A stretch of DNA of 7,566 bases, taken from assembly GCA_031278495.1 (NCBI GenBank), contig JAITKG010000058.1:1-7566 (forward strand). Direction: 5' to 3'. The translations under genes were made by a program, and so were the position numbers. Origin of the DNA: Prevotellaceae bacterium. Lineage in GTDB: Bacteria; Bacteroidota; Bacteroidia; Bacteroidales; UBA932. Shown here piece by piece: positions 7,291-7,566 of the stretch (positions are counted from its first letter, which is position 1; the number at the start of each line of letters is the position of its first letter). Below the pieces are notes generated by a model, which was given only the letters and a program-made list of their open reading frames with translations, did no database searches and was not told the origin of the DNA.

Positions 7291-7375
7291 ACATTTTAGA
7301 CCTGACCGGTCGCTCTGAAAAGAGAAATTCCCGGAACAAGACTTCCAGAATACAAGTTGCCATCATGTTAAAGGC

Positions 7376-7434
7376 ACGAATTACGCAGATTTTTTGTCAT
7401 ACGAATTACGCGGATTTTTACGGATTACGCGGAT
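7376..7434. repeat. Three tandem-like copies of ACGAATTACGCGGAT
   Basis: Copies begin at 7376 (ACGAATTACGCAGAT), 7401 (ACGAATTACGCGGAT) and 7420 (ACGGATTACGCGGAT), separated by T-rich spacers of 10 and 4 nt. Similar ATTACGCGGAT-type intergenic repeats are familiar from Bacteroidota genomes. They sit in the linker of ncRNA copy R, and copy L has nothing similar, so this is probably a separate repeat that expanded in or entered the linker. Confidence 0.7.
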
Positions 7435-7438
7435 ATAA

Positions 7439-7515
7439 TGCGGCAAAAGGGATTGTTTAGTGAATGTTTGTGTTTGTGGGTAAATTCTAAATGCGAAACA
7501 ATCCCTAAAGCCGCA
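7439..7515 (+). other. Hairpin B, copy R, with conserved 17-nt loop
   Basis: TGCGGC (7439-7444) pairs with GCCGCA (7510-7515), and AGGGATTGTTT (7448-7458) pairs perfectly with AAACAATCCCT (7496-7506). The loop carries GTTTGTGTTTGTGGGTA at 7466-7482, identical to copy L. The outer stem's central pair is G-C here and A-T in copy L, a compensatory change. GAAT (7462-7465) and ATTC (7484-7487) could close the conserved segment into a smaller loop. Confidence 0.78.
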
Positions 7516-7520
7516 AAAAA

Positions 7521-7559
7521 AGGGGAAAAGCCCCCTAACCCCCGAAGGGGGAACAGGGG
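7521..7559. repeat. G/C-run intergenic repeat with nested hairpin
   Basis: CCCCC (7539-7543) and GGGGG (7547-7551) form a stem closed by GAA. CCCCT (7532-7536) and AGGGG (7555-7559) extend it outward, while AGGGG (7521-7525) could compete for CCCCT. Runs of this type are common dispersed intergenic repeats in Bacteroidota genomes, usually of unknown role. It could act as a transcription block for RNA copy R. Confidence 0.6.
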
Positions 7560-7566
7560 ATTGACG

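Larger units (their letters stand above)
7118..7515 (+). ncRNA. Candidate structured ncRNA, copy R (family not recognised)
   Basis: Transcription from the promoter at 7082-7112 would start near 7118 and give about 398 nt if it ends at hairpin B, close to the roughly 390 nt of copy L. In order it contains CTTTTATTC (7145-7153), hairpin A (7155-7269), the 3' strand of a 10-bp pseudoknot (7281-7290), CATCATGTTAAAG (7361-7373) and hairpin B (7439-7515). All these blocks recur in the same order in copy L on the opposite strand at the other end of the window. Overall primary identity is low, yet loops and pairing are kept, which is the pattern of an old, structure-constrained RNA rather than a recent insertion. 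Hairpin B is followed by A-rich rather than U-rich sequence, so the 3' end is uncertain. Function unknown. Confidence 0.62.

Noticed and set aside
27..7515. Inversion of the whole gene block by recombination between the inverted modules
   Set aside because: The longest shared identity is 17 bp and most of each module differs, so homologous inversion is unlikely and no recombinase is encoded here.
7118..7515. RNase P RNA, tmRNA or 6S RNA
   Set aside because: Length is near that of RNase P RNA, but no RNase P core motif, no tRNA-like end with CCA, and no 6S-type single central bubble could be found.

Overview
The window looks like a chromosomal segment from a member of the Bacteroidales or a close relative (phylum Bacteroidota). 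The evidence is a Bacteroidota-type very long TamB, a Bacteroidota-type LpxB, promoters of the TTTG-N19-TAnnTTTG kind, almost no Shine-Dalgarno sequences, AT-rich intergenic DNA and a CCCCC-GAA-GGGGG intergenic repeat. No rRNA, tRNA, CRISPR array or transposase gene was seen.

Layout. Positions 1-489 hold no credible protein gene. They contain a strong leftward promoter (424-454) and two elaborate hairpins (232-353 and 27-103). lpxB (490-1623, minus strand) is divided from a divergent tamB-like gene (1719-6221, plus strand, probably starting upstream at 1689) by a compact region with overlapping divergent promoters. A YgjP/WLM-type zinc metallopeptidase gene (6244-6975) follows tamB by 22 bp and is probably co-transcribed. 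Positions 6976-7566 again hold no credible protein gene, but carry a strong rightward promoter (7082-7112), two more hairpins (7155-7269 and 7439-7515), a short direct-repeat cluster and a G/C-run repeat.

The most interesting result is that the two non-coding flanks are divergent copies of one module, each pointing outward. Read in the direction of its own promoter, each copy has the same order of blocks: promoter TTTG-N19-TAnnTTTGC; the 9-mer CTTTTATTC; a multi-stem hairpin A with conserved internal loops and changed but still paired stems; a 3' flank able to form a pseudoknot with the apical loop of hairpin A; a CATCAT...GTTAAAG block; and hairpin B, whose 17-nt loop GTTTGTGTTTGTGGGTA is identical in both copies. 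I interpret this as two paralogues of a structured non-coding RNA of about 390-400 nt that I do not recognise.

The protein genes fit an outer-membrane theme. LpxB makes the lipid A disaccharide, and TamB-family proteins bridge inner and outer membranes in lipid transport and outer-membrane assembly. The small metallopeptidase has no obvious mechanistic link beyond sharing the tamB transcript.
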